The notes beneath the pieces were generated by a model. That model was not told where the DNA came from. It did no database searches and saw nothing but the letters and a program-made list of their open reading frames with translations. The translations under genes and the position numbers were made by a program. 42,825 nt of DNA from Vibrio halioticoli NBRC 102217 (lineage in GTDB: Bacteria > Pseudomonadota > Gammaproteobacteria > Enterobacterales > Vibrionaceae): assembly GCF_000496695.1 (NCBI RefSeq), contig NZ_BAUJ01000046.1, forward strand, positions 1 through 42,825, given 5' to 3'. The first letter of the stretch is position 1, and each line of letters begins with the position of its first letter. Shown piece by piece: positions 25,757 through 34,060 of this stretch.

Positions 25757-25983
25757 ATGATCCACACCAGCAGTTTTGGACACTGAGTTCAGTCACTAAC
25801 GAGGTGAACTATGAAAATCAAGAAAAAACGTATTATCCACTCCCCTTGAATTTCAAGCAGAAGCACTAAAGCTAGCAGGGAAAGTGGGGAGTAACTGCGG
25901 CAGCGAGGCAACTGTCGTTACACGAGTCCCTGATCTATGGCTGGTGTAAGGCAGCTAAGAGCGACACCAGCAACCATCAATAG
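25757..25983 (+). mobile_element. Remnant of an IS3-like element (orfA fragment)
   Basis: From the ATG at 25811 the product reads MKIKKKRIIHSP then stops; with frame changes it continues as FQAEALKLAGKVG and VTAAARQLSLHESLIYGWC, the helix-turn-helix start of an IS3-family OrfA. At least two frameshifts and the loss of everything downstream mean it is inactive. The 50 bases before the ATG (TTTTGGACACTGAGTTCAG) look like the element's end. It lies directly after the KAP gene, consistent with past mobility of this block. Confidence 0.75.
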
Positions 25984-26006
25984 GGTCAGATCTTTCCTTT
26001 TGCCTC
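25982..26006 (+). repeat. Dispersed 24-bp repeat, copy C
   Basis: AGGGTCAGATCTTTCC then TTTTGCCT, matching the other copies at 17 or more positions. It begins exactly where the IS3-like remnant ends, so the element was probably broken at this repeat. The following 200 bases, up to 26222, hold nothing recognised. Confidence 0.55.
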
Positions 26007-26222
26007 AATTAGTTTTAGTAAGGCGAAACCCCATTAACAGGATGTGAATGGTAAAGCACTAAGTAGAAATGGGGCAAAAACATATTTCAACTTGGCCCCT
26101 AAGTTACACTCCAAAAACAGTGCAAAATCAGCACCTTCACACCTAAATCTCTACCACGTCCCACCCCAGATAATGATAGAATTCCCACATTAGAATCACC
26201 GTTCAACTAGGTATTATCAACA

Positions 26223-26561
26223 ATGTTTATCCATCGCGTTAACGACATCGACTGGCTGGTGATTACAGCTTTTGAAGAACTGAAAACTCTATTTATCGAA
26301 GATGCGGGGACGATCCCCTCTTGCTTCTCTACCACCAGTGAGTTGAGCTTGATTGATCAAGCTAAGCGCCGTTATGGGTATTTACCTGCACTTAACGGCG
26401 TAATCACTGATACGGGTACTTTTCAAAGTCGAAATAATGAAGAAGATTTGAACCCACAGCTTGCCTGCTTGGTTGAGGGGCGTGGTCGGGTGTTTATTTA
26501 TCACGGTGGCTTTGTGGCTTTTGTGGATGATGAGCAAACCTTTATTACTCGATTGGATTGA
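26223..26561 (+). CDS. Small conserved-looking protein of unknown function
   Basis: A 112-residue soluble protein. Reading MFIHRVNDIDWLVITAFEELKTLFIEDAG at the start (hydrophobic and helical) and GRVFIYHGGFVAFVDDEQTFITRLD at the end (beta hairpins), it looks like a real small alpha/beta protein, but no family was recognised. The ATG is preceded by AGGT at a suitable distance. It stands alone between the IS remnant and a lipoprotein gene. Coding evidence is length, start and composition only. Confidence 0.5.
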   Translation: MFIHRVNDIDWLVITAFEELKTLFIEDAGTIPSCFSTTSELSLIDQAKRRYGYLPALNGVITDTGTFQSRNNEEDLNPQLACLVEGRGRVFIYHGGFVAFVDDEQTFITRLD

Positions 26562-26864
26562 AGATGATTCTGTAAATTGAAATCTGCGCATTAAATGAGG
26601 TTGTATCCTTACAGCCAATCTAACCGGATTTTGTTTCTAAATGAGGTTTTATTTTAAACCATGTGATTACTGAGGACACAAAACACACCTACACACGTAT
26701 CAATCTAAACCATTGTTTTACAAGAAACTGTCCAACAATCTGACGCGTCATTTATCTGCAGTAAATCTATATTTTCAGTTTTACGCTTTCCATATATGCA
26801 AATATAGACATAGACTTAGCCCCATATAACCGATTGCGTAACATCTTGTAGAGGGGAAATGATT
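26562..26864. other. Intergenic region before a lipoprotein gene
   Basis: About 300 AT-rich bases. The GAGGGG ribosome binding site at 26851-26856 belongs to the following gene. No promoter consensus or repeat was recognised with confidence. Confidence 0.4.
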
Positions 26865-27797
26865 ATGTATAAGTGTCTATTGCTAGCCGCAGTATCGCTT
26901 GGACTTACCGCTTGTGATGGAGGAACGGATTCTAACATTAAGGCTCCAACGCTCAAGCCCGGTGAAATAAAAGCAATAAACGCATTAGCCAGTGGCGTAA
27001 ACCGAGATTACGACTGGAAAGCAACTTCTAGTAGTGAGAACAAGGCTGACGCTGATGATATTGTGTCTGCTGTTAAATTCAGTATGGATAAACCATTCAA
27101 CATTGATCGCGTTGAAGCCGACTTCACTACAGAAACGCATAAGATTTTCACGTATGAGTGGCACACATTTGAACCAATCGGCGACGATAAATACTCAAAA
27201 GAGGATGAAACCCATACACTAGAGGTTGGTATCCCCGGTTTAGCGACCGCACAAGGCAAGCTTAAAGATTTGCTAAGTAAAGAAAACCTATCTCAAGAAG
27301 ATCAAATTAAAAAAGCCGTATACAAGAATTTTGCACTACCTATGGCACTAGGAGCGAATGAATTTGGTGCATACAGAAGCTTCAACAAATTAACCAGTGA
27401 ACCTATACCTGATAACAACGGCCAGCCCCTTTGTTCGCCTCTCCCTAGTGGAGATTTAGGCATGTCATGCACTATACCGGCGCAGCTTAGCGTGTTTAAT
27501 GAGAAAACGACGATAACGCTCGAACAACAAACAGGCGAAGAAGGTAAGCCTTTTTATTACAAAACCAATAGCGGTGATGTATACGAAGCCTATAAATTTA
27601 TACAGATTATTGAAGTACATGGTACTGACTCAGATGAGATGTTCTCTGCTGATGTACTGATCCATCCCGGCATCGGTATCATTTCTATGGAGCTACCCGT
27701 CATTAAAGACAGTAATGACAATGGAATACAAACCACCCAAACGAAATGGGAATGGTTTAACGATAATCCAAACGTTCTCGAGCAAGACATGTACTAA
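26865..27797 (+). CDS. Lipoprotein of unknown function
   Basis: A 310-residue lipoprotein: MYKCLLLAAVSLGLTAC has a lipobox LTAC with the acylated Cys at residue 17, followed by DGGTDSN (an Asp at +2 may retain it in the inner membrane). The ATG at 26865 is chosen over one at 26859 because GAGGGG stands 8 bases before it. The mature part has a mixed beta character with a Cys pair (LCSPLPSGDLGMSC). No family was recognised. It ends at a strong terminator and appears to be a single-gene unit. Confidence 0.65.
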   Translation: MYKCLLLAAVSLGLTACDGGTDSNIKAPTLKPGEIKAINALASGVNRDYDWKATSSSENKADADDIVSAVKFSMDKPFNIDRVEADFTTETHKIFTYEWHTFEPIGDDKYSKEDETHTLEVGIPGLATAQGKLKDLLSKENLSQEDQIKKAVYKNFALPMALGANEFGAYRSFNKLTSEPIPDNNGQPLCSPLPSGDLGMSCTIPAQLSVFNEKTTITLEQQTGEEGKPFYYKTNSGDVYEAYKFIQIIEVHGTDSDEMFSADVLIHPGIGIISMELPVIKDSNDNGIQTTQTKWEWFNDNPNVLEQDMY

Positions 27798-27800
27798 ACG

Positions 27801-27828
27801 AAGGGCAGCCACGCATGGCTGCCCTTTT
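27801..27828 (+). terminator. Rho-independent terminator of the lipoprotein gene
   Basis: AAGGGCAGCC and GGCTGCCCTT form a perfect 10-bp stem around ACGCAT, followed by further T residues, four bases after the stop codon. Confidence 0.9.
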
Positions 27829-27917
27829 GCTATCTCACTTATTTCGGCTAAAAGAAGTCGATAGATTCACATCCCGTCTGTAACAACATCCTCTTGCAGA
27901 GTTTCTCTGTCGCCTGT

Positions 27918-27953
27918 GCAATGTCTTCTTCTCAAGCAATGTCTTCTTCTCAA
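27918..27953. repeat. Perfect 18-bp tandem duplication
   Basis: GCAATGTCTTCTTCTCAA occurs twice head to tail in non-coding DNA between the lipoprotein and the GST-like gene. Confidence 0.9.
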
Positions 27954-27971
27954 TAGTGCAGAAATAATGGT

Positions 27972-28031
27972 GGCAGGTATTGCGTTTTGCATAAAATAGA
28001 CCTTTAAATGCAAAATGAAAGACCTGACCCC
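27972..28031. repeat. Dispersed repeat copy D with inverted partner
   Basis: The minus-strand reading of 28008-28031 (GGGGTCAGGTCTT then TCATTTTGCAT) is the best match to the repeat consensus. A second, shorter copy in the opposite sense at 27972-27992 (GGCAGGTATT then GCGTTTTGCAT) faces it across 15 bases, so the pair can form a hairpin. GACCCC-type pieces recur to 28045. Such paired palindromic units resemble REP elements moved by RAYT transposases; no RAYT gene is in the window. Confidence 0.6.
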
Positions 28032-28139
28032 GTGGACATGACCCCGTGAACTGCCCCTCAAAACCCTAGTTGTGTTCATAGTAAGAAAAAATTGCAATTA
28101 AAAGGTCGCTTAAGCAATTTAGTCACTAAACTTAACTAT

Positions 28140-28802
28140 ATGAAAAACATACCAATACTCTATTCTTTACAACATTGCCCCTATGCTATGAGAGCAAGAA
28201 TAGCTCTTATCAAAGCTCGGCAAATGGTGTTCATCCGAGCAATTAAACTCAACAACAAGCCGCAGGAAATGCTAATCGCTTCCCCTAAAGGGAGTGTGCC
28301 TGTGTTGGTTTTACAACAAGAAGAGACAAACCACCCCCTCATCTTAGAGGAGAGCCTAGATATTATGCTCTGGGCGTTGCAACAAGATGATCCCGATGAC
28401 CTATTACATCAAGAAGACCCGCAGGCATTACCTTTGATGCTCTCTTTCATTGCCGATTTTGAACACAATTTTATCCCTTTATTGGAGTCGTACAGCTGCG
28501 CTAAACGCTACCATGACGACAACCTGAATGAATGCCGTCAAGCTTGCGAACACTATTTGCATTCTCTTGAGGAAAGACTCTGCAACCACACTTATTTGTT
28601 CTCAGAAAACGAAAGTCTAGTGGATATTGCATTATTCCCTTTCATGCGTAAATTCGCCAAAGTTGAAAAACAGAATTTCCGTCAAAGCCCCTACCCTAAG
28701 CTGCGAAATTGGCTAAATGGTTATCTGCAAGGCGCGCTCTTTTCTAAGGTTATGAAACAACACAAACTCTGGATAGAGTGTCGAAAAGACGGTTATTTGT
28801 AG
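28140..28802 (+). CDS. Glutathione S-transferase-like protein
   Basis: A 220-residue protein with a thioredoxin-like N-terminal domain: ILYSLQHCPYAMRARIAL (6-23) has the CPYAMRAR motif of omega/GRX2-like GSTs with the redox Cys, and GSVPVLVL (the cis-Pro) and LEESLDIMLW complete the glutathione site. The C-terminal half is all-helical as in GST domain 2. The ATG at 28140 begins exactly at the fold; the reading frame extends upstream to a TTG with no binding site, so the later start is chosen although its own binding site is weak. Role: glutathione-dependent reduction or conjugation, substrate unknown. It fits the glutathione synthetase elsewhere in the window. Confidence 0.8.
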   Translation: MKNIPILYSLQHCPYAMRARIALIKARQMVFIRAIKLNNKPQEMLIASPKGSVPVLVLQQEETNHPLILEESLDIMLWALQQDDPDDLLHQEDPQALPLMLSFIADFEHNFIPLLESYSCAKRYHDDNLNECRQACEHYLHSLEERLCNHTYLFSENESLVDIALFPFMRKFAKVEKQNFRQSPYPKLRNWLNGYLQGALFSKVMKQHKLWIECRKDGYL

Positions 28803-29508
28803 TGAAATATCGCCATATAAAGTCGAAATAACATCAAGATGGCCTTTGCACTGTTTCGAGGGAATATAAAATTTAACCCCAGGCGAGAACTAATCACCCA
28901 ATATAAAGAAACAGGATTGAATTGGCGCAATTAAACCGTTCCCTATTGCGGTAACCTAATCACGTGATTATAAAGCTGTCGATTTTAACGGTTGCTGTAG
29001 AAAAAGTGTGATCTTGTATCAATCATTAAACAAGATTCGAAATTGCAGTGATTTGTTAACGACAACGGCATTGAAAAGAAGAGATAACTTAAACGCGATC
29101 GAGGAATGCAAAATGTTTGATAAGAGAATTTAAGAACATCTTTAAGTATGACGCTTACCGATCGCCTGTGAAGTTGCTTGCGTTTTATGTCGCTAATGAG
29201 TAGTTTGCCGTTGTCTCCGAGTTTAAGTTCGTTGTTTTCTACTATGACGGCCTCGCTGCAGTTGAATTGCAAGGTTGTTGAGAAAAGGGATTTACGTAGA
29301 GCTATTTCACTTATCGTGAAAACTAATGAGTTAAATATTTACGCAGCTGAGTGAGTCAATGCTTTTGCAGTGTAAAACTGCATAGTTTCGCATCAAAAGC
29401 GTTGTTGAGGCGCCATTACTTTATGTGCATTTGAATTACAGATTCAGTATCTTTAATCAAATTGGGCGCCTCCCTTTATTTCAGTGTGAAGTGGCCAAGC
29501 TCAAACAA
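28803..29508. other. Intergenic region with inverted repeats
   Basis: About 700 bases with no supportable gene; a 95-codon minus-strand frame (28985-29272) has no binding site or family. Two inverted structures stand out. GCTTTTG at 29361-29367 pairs with CAAAAGC at 29394-29400 and encloses a CAGT/ACTG inner stem. GAGGCGCC at 29407-29414 pairs perfectly with GGCGCCTC at 29465-29472 across 50 bases. They could be remnants of a mobile unit. Confidence 0.45.
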
Positions 29509-29940
29509 TTAGTAAACTTCGTCTTGATGCCAGCAAGTGACTTTTTGTACTATTTGACCCGGTTTGTCGTAGTAGTCCATTGCAATTCTGACGCCGTAGC
29601 TACTTGCGTTCCTAGTTGCAATAATAATTGAGTGTATTTTACGGTGTTTTGCAGTGTTGCAGACAGCATACGCAAAGTCTTTAGCTGCACCCTCGCTGAC
29701 TTCTTTATCGGATGTTAGTGGCTTAACTTCATTTTCGTATAGTATCTGATCGCCGTCGAGATGAACGCTCGCTTTTATGAACTCGTAACCAAGGCCTTTG
29801 GTGCCTTCAACGTTTTTTCGGTACCCCTTGGTTGCAGCCTCGTCATCGTAACGTGTCCATGTATATGAATTTCTTGGTAGTGCACAGCCTGCTAAAGTTA
29901 TAGCGGTCAAGAAAAGTAAAGCCACACTATTGATTTTCAT
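29509..29940 (-). CDS. Lipoprotein of unknown function
   Basis: A 143-residue lipoprotein: MKINSVALLFLTAITLAGC has a lipobox LAGC with Cys at residue 19, and the +2 residue is Ala, so outer-membrane sorting is expected. The mature part includes two further Cys (AVCNTAKH and VTCWHQ) that may pair. No family was recognised. In E. coli a lipoprotein gene (ybaY) also lies between tesB and ffs-atl, but the sequence here does not look like YbaY, so the similarity of place may be chance. Confidence 0.6.
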   Translation of the reverse strand: MKINSVALLFLTAITLAGCALPRNSYTWTRYDDEAATKGYRKNVEGTKGLGYEFIKASVHLDGDQILYENEVKPLTSDKEVSEGAAKDFAYAVCNTAKHRKIHSIIIATRNASSYGVRIAMDYYDKPGQIVQKVTCWHQDEVY

Positions 29941-30335
29941 CTTTTATTGCCCTTGTTTAAGTGTGTGCACTCATGCTACTCCCTCCAGAAAACTTGTGTT
30001 TATTGGTATCATAGTTTGCAAATTCAGCACAAAATTATTGATTTCGAACAGCTGGAGTTCTGGTATTGGCTCTGACTAGCTAAAACCCTTTCTTTGATTA
30101 TCAAGTGCTCTATAGATGGAACTTAAAAGTAAATTAACATCGGAGTATTTGCAGTTGTCTTTATGTATTACCTGAGTATCCCGTGTTTCGGGGTTTATTA
30201 GCTGCTTAGGAAGGTGGTGGTAGAATGAAATGGCTCTTTATTTGGTTCCAGCTGTATTGGTTGGTTTTATTTCAATTCGATTTAATATGATGCTTGCAAC
30301 AAGATATGGTTTTAACGACATAGGCAGAATTGGGT
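29941..30335. other. Region downstream of ffs
   Basis: About 400 bases containing the promoter of the lipoprotein gene ending at 29509. A 69-codon plus-strand frame at 30230-30439 runs into the RNA gene antisense and is rejected. Nothing else was recognised. Confidence 0.4.
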
Positions 30336-30435
30336 GGGGGCCAGCCACATCCCGGCACACAAGTCATTCGCTGCGGCTGCTTCCTTCCGGATCTGACCGA
30401 GTTCACGAACTATTGTTGCGAGAGGACCAACCCCC
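30336..30435 (-). ncRNA. ffs: 4.5S RNA of the signal recognition particle
   Basis: The minus strand begins GGGGGTTGGTCCTCTCGCAA and ends GGGATGTGGCTGGCCCCC; these ends pair. Inside is the hallmark SRP core GGTCAGATCCGGAAGGAAGC followed by AGCCGCAGCG, almost identical to E. coli 4.5S RNA, including the GGAA tetraloop and the symmetric loop that bind Ffh. The length of about 100 nt is usual for Vibrio. In E. coli it also lies beside atl. Confidence 0.96.
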
Positions 30436-30554
30436 ATAGAGCGACTTCAACAAATGCTTTTGCTAAAGAAGTGCTTGGATTATTCATCATCCTTAGACTT
30501 TATACAAGTGCTTTTTATGGCTTTTCTAATAACTTAGCGCTAAGCGTTGAAACT

Positions 30555-31289
30555 TTAATCGCTGAACTCTTCGTTTATGCGCAAGATGTAATCAGTCATC
30601 CAAATTGCGGCTAATATTAATAACCAAACCAATAGTACGATTCCTTGTACATTACCGCTTGGCATTGCCACGAGCGATGCAAAAGCCGCTGTCGGCAGTG
30701 TCCAGCATTGCAGCTTTAGAAGTTTGGATTTGCTTATTGCCATGTTTTCCATTGACGCCATAATACCCACTATGGTGAGTGAGATAAGTGCGGCGTGAGC
30801 CATACCTGCCATCAGTAGTGGCAATACCAGAAACAAAGCCCACCAGCCATGCTTAGAGGATGTCTTCCATGACACCGCCGCTAGCCAAATCATTGAGACA
30901 CTGGCGATCTGTAGTAAGGTAAAAATAGGTTCGCCACTTAATATGCCTTGCATCTGCGAATAAATAATCCCAGATTGCATAAACACAAAGAAACTAAATA
31001 CACTCCATCGTGCATTGCTCGTGCATCGCTTAGAAAATGCTACCATTAACAGCGGGAACAAGATCCACATGGAAATAGAAAGCGCAGTGGGCTGATAGGC
31101 AAGCGTAGAACCAAATAGGCACAGTCCGACTAGCAGAAAAATACCCGAAGCGCGTGAGCGCGACATAATCCAAAGTGCGGGAATAGCGAGAGCCAAAACA
31201 GGGACATTGCCTTGGCTTACATCAATGGATTGCGCACATATTATCGCCAATAATGTGGTGATAAAGAACTGAACTGTAGAAAACATCAT
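30555..31289 (-). CDS. Polytopic inner-membrane protein of unknown function
   Basis: A 244-residue protein with about eight hydrophobic helices and almost no long loop, so an inner-membrane protein. AAGGAGG stands 5 bases before the ATG at 31289, an unusually strong site, so the longer frame that begins 12 codons earlier is rejected. No transporter family motif was recognised. It lies between ffs and atl, diverging from atl with only 60 bases between them, so promoters must overlap. It ends 120 bases upstream of ffs on the same strand; read-through to the RNA is possible. Confidence 0.65.
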   Translation of the reverse strand: MMFSTVQFFITTLLAIICAQSIDVSQGNVPVLALAIPALWIMSRSRASGIFLLVGLCLFGSTLAYQPTALSISMWILFPLLMVAFSKRCTSNARWSVFSFFVFMQSGIIYSQMQGILSGEPIFTLLQIASVSMIWLAAVSWKTSSKHGWWALFLVLPLLMAGMAHAALISLTIVGIMASMENMAISKSKLLKLQCWTLPTAAFASLVAMPSGNVQGIVLLVWLLILAAIWMTDYILRINEEFSD

Positions 31290-31349
31290 ATTCGCCTCCT
31301 TGCGATTACTGTTTTTATTCCTCAATTTATTTAACAGTCACCTACAATT

Positions 31350-31652
31350 ATGCATCATTTTAAACACAATGTCTTTGCTTTAATTAATCAAATTCCTTTA
31401 GGTATGGTAAGTACCTACGGAGATATAGCTAAATTTTCAGGCTTTCCAGGCTACGCGAGACAGGTAGGCGCTATTTTAGGCAATTTACCTGAAGACTCAG
31501 CCTTGCCATGGCATAGGGTCATCAATAGTAAAGGTGAGATTTCTTTAAAAGGGGCGGATTTACAACGTCAACAATCACGGTTGATGGAGGAAGGTATTGT
31601 GTTTACTCCCGCAGGAAAAGTGAAATTAAAGGAGTTTCGCTGGCAGCCATAA
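31350..31652 (+). CDS. atl: Alkyltransferase-like protein Atl
   Basis: A 100-residue MGMT-fold protein. PWHRVI (53-58) replaces the PCHRV motif of O6-alkylguanine transferases, with Trp54 in place of the reactive Cys. It also has the typical MVSTYGDIA and YARQVG segments of the DNA-binding helix. Such proteins (E. coli Atl/YbaZ) bind O6-alkylguanine without repairing it and hand the lesion to nucleotide excision repair. Length and motifs are exactly those of the family. It lies between a membrane protein gene and tesB, matching the E. coli tesB-ybaY-atl-ffs neighbourhood. Confidence 0.93.
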   Translation: MHHFKHNVFALINQIPLGMVSTYGDIAKFSGFPGYARQVGAILGNLPEDSALPWHRVINSKGEISLKGADLQRQQSRLMEEGIVFTPAGKVKLKEFRWQP

Positions 31653-31917
31653 CCAAAAGCGTAAGTAGCATCACTTTTTATTGGATGTTACTTATATGTT
31701 GCATTTAATGCTTTGCAATACTTCTGCAAAGTAAGGCTCCTACCGTTCATTGCCCTTTATTTCGCTTCCTCGACTGCATTTAATCACGATACGTATTGAG
31801 ACCCGCTTATTTTTCATAACACTGTCGCCGTAATAATTCTTTCGAGTTCATCACAATTAGCACTTGTCTAAACGGGCGTTAACGAGTATTTTCGATTGGA
31901 ATTAACTCGGAGGTCAG

Positions 31918-32775
31918 ATGAGTAAACCACTTAATAAACTATTGACACTTTTACAGTTAGAGCAACTGGAACTGGGATTGTTCCGCGGTGAAAGTGAACA
32001 CCTTGGATTACCTCAGGTATATGGCGGCCAAGTGTTAGGGCAAGCACTTTCTGCGTCCCGTTACACCGTTCCTAATGATAGAAGTGTGCACTCATTTCAT
32101 AGCTACTTTTTACGTCCGGGCGATCCTGAAAAAGCGATCATTTATGATGTTGAACATCTACGTGACGGTAGAACCTTTAGCACTCGCCGAGTAAAAGCAA
32201 TTCAAAATGGACGCCCTATTTTCTATCTCACCGCGTCTTATCACGGCGATCAGCCTGGGTTTGAACATCAAAATACTATGCCTGAAATTCCAGGACCTGA
32301 GAACTTTGCCTCTGAAACAGAGCTTGCTCAACAAATTGCGCAGTTTTTACCAGAGCAGATCCAAAAAGTCTTTTGTGGTGAGAAACCGATTGAAGTACGT
32401 CCAGTAAAAGTGGTTAACCCACTTAAACCGCACAAAGAAGAGCCAAAACAGTACCTATGGATCAAAGCCAACGGTCAACTGCCTGATGATCAACTGATCC
32501 ATCAATATCTGTTGGCGTATGCCTCTGATTGGGGGTTTTTGGTTACGGCGCTACATCCACATCAGGTCAGTTTGCTAACGCCTAAGTTTCAGGTTGCCAC
32601 CATAGATCATTCTATGTGGTTCCACCGTCCATTTAAAATGGATGACTGGTTGTTGTATGTAATAGATAGCCCAACGGCGAGCAACTCTCGCGGATTGGTG
32701 CGTGGTGAGCTGTATAACCGCGCTGGCCATCTAGTGGCAAGCGCAGTTCAAGAAGGTGTGATGCGCCAAAGCTAA
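31918..32775 (+). CDS. tesB: Acyl-CoA thioesterase II (TesB)
   Basis: A 285-residue double hot-dog thioesterase that hydrolyses medium- to long-chain acyl-CoA. The N-terminal [28 protein letters not shown] and the central [13 protein letters not shown] are strongly characteristic of TesB; the C-terminal half holds [29 protein letters not shown] and [14 protein letters not shown], the expected active-site strands. GGAGG is 4 bases before the ATG at 31918. The stop codon overlaps, tail to tail, with that of the YHYH lipoprotein gene on the other strand. Confidence 0.95.
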   Translation: MSKPLNKLLTLLQLEQLELGLFRGESEHLGLPQVYGGQVLGQALSASRYTVPNDRSVHSFHSYFLRPGDPEKAIIYDVEHLRDGRTFSTRRVKAIQNGRPIFYLTASYHGDQPGFEHQNTMPEIPGPENFASETELAQQIAQFLPEQIQKVFCGEKPIEVRPVKVVNPLKPHKEEPKQYLWIKANGQLPDDQLIHQYLLAYASDWGFLVTALHPHQVSLLTPKFQVATIDHSMWFHRPFKMDDWLLYVIDSPTASNSRGLVRGELYNRAGHLVASAVQEGVMRQS

Positions 32776-33794
32776 AAATGAGAATGGGAACGCGATTCAG
32801 CTTGGCTACCAAAGCTTGCGTTTGGCGTTCCTGCAAAGCAGTTCATTACCCAGGGGAAGCTATCTGTCACATAATAACCGTATTGACCATTAACAGTCAT
32901 ACCATTGCACTCATCTAAATCGCCTGTGTCGGCAACAAATTCATAATCGCCACGAAACTGACCGTCGTAATTATCGCTAATCACTAGCCCTACTCCAGCG
33001 ATAGGGGCTGCATATCCATTGCTATTCACACGCGTGCCTTGTTTTAGCTGATAGCTAGAACGCGCCGCTCTGATCTCGCCAGTTCCGGGATCGGTAAAGC
33101 AGCGTCCATAAAGAGGAAAACCGTCTGCGGCAAAGCCAATGACCGGAGAGCCCTGTTCCCCTTCGCAATCTTGAGAAAACAATGCCATGGGATTTCCATG
33201 ATAGTGATATTGCCCATTAGGTTGTACATGAGCATGATGCTCATCGGTACCAAAATGATTAAGCGGTGACATTGGATCATATCGCCAAGGATTATCGATT
33301 TGTTCTTGTCCGCAGCCCACTCTTTCATCGGCAACGTTATAACAAGCCGCCGCTAACAGATCGACTTTAACACCATTGAGCAAAATCGCTTCCGAAGTAG
33401 CCAAGCTTAATCCGGTCGGCGTGGCGTTTTTGCTAGGAAAGGCAGCAAATGAATATTCACTGCTCACGGCTTCTACATCCGTGGCAAAAGAAGCACTTTG
33501 ATCATTGAAATCGTGATTAGGAATACTGTTTGAAGTGAGCGAACACTCACTTTCTTGCGACTTAATAGTGACATTTCCAGAAAAAAGCATGTCTCGCTGA
33601 ATATCGTTAGCCGATGAAACATACAAACCTACATAATCATCACAGCTTGTCGATTGATTACTTAACAGTGCATCGGAAATATCGATGCTGCTCTCCTCAT
33701 CCCCCTTCACAGGTAATGACGCCTCATCGCCAGAAGAATCGTTACAAGCAGATAACATTAATGCCGTTGTTACGACGGTTAAAATCCTTTTCAT
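32772..33794 (-). CDS. YHYH-domain lipoprotein
   Basis: A 340-residue lipoprotein with lipobox LSAC (Cys at residue 17 from the ATG at 33794). It has the YHYH signature NGQYHYHG, preceded by HHAHVQP and followed by [15 protein letters not shown], all typical of the YHYH domain found in secreted proteins of marine bacteria. The His-rich stretch suggests metal binding. Its function is unknown. GGA is 7 bases before the ATG, so a GTG two codons earlier is rejected. The C-terminus ends in SRSHSHF. It converges on tesB with their stop codons overlapping and no terminator between them. Confidence 0.8.
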   Translation of the reverse strand: MKRILTVVTTALMLSACNDSSGDEASLPVKGDEESSIDISDALLSNQSTSCDDYVGLYVSSANDIQRDMLFSGNVTIKSQESECSLTSNSIPNHDFNDQSASFATDVEAVSSEYSFAAFPSKNATPTGLSLATSEAILLNGVKVDLLAAACYNVADERVGCGQEQIDNPWRYDPMSPLNHFGTDEHHAHVQPNGQYHYHGNPMALFSQDCEGEQGSPVIGFAADGFPLYGRCFTDPGTGEIRAARSSYQLKQGTRVNSNGYAAPIAGVGLVISDNYDGQFRGDYEFVADTGDLDECNGMTVNGQYGYYVTDSFPWVMNCFAGTPNASFGSQAESRSHSHF

Positions 33795-34060
33795 TATCAC
33801 ATCCTTTTTTAATCAAGAATGAAATTATTGCGAGTTATTGCCAATTTTACTTGCACCTTTACCCAATTTTACATTGCGAAATTTGAATGCCATCGAGAAA
33901 TTATTTTATATAACAAACAATTGTTAACACTTAATTCTGTGATAGTTAGTTACTTGGTGAAATAAATTAATTAACAATCAAGACACAACATGTAACACTA
34001 ACTTAGCAGTTTATCTTTTTATAACTCACACCTTTTAAACCACGGACGTAAAGGCAGTAT

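Noticed and set aside
28985..29272. A 95-codon minus-strand frame
   Set aside because: No signal peptide, motif or binding site; composition shifts along its length.
29359..29472. Possible integron attC site
   Set aside because: The inverted repeats are real, but the RYYYAAC and GTTRRRY core sites in the right places were not found and no cassette array is present.
30230..30614. Two overlapping plus-strand frames of 69 and 94 codons
   Set aside because: They run antisense through the 4.5S RNA gene and have no binding site or family.
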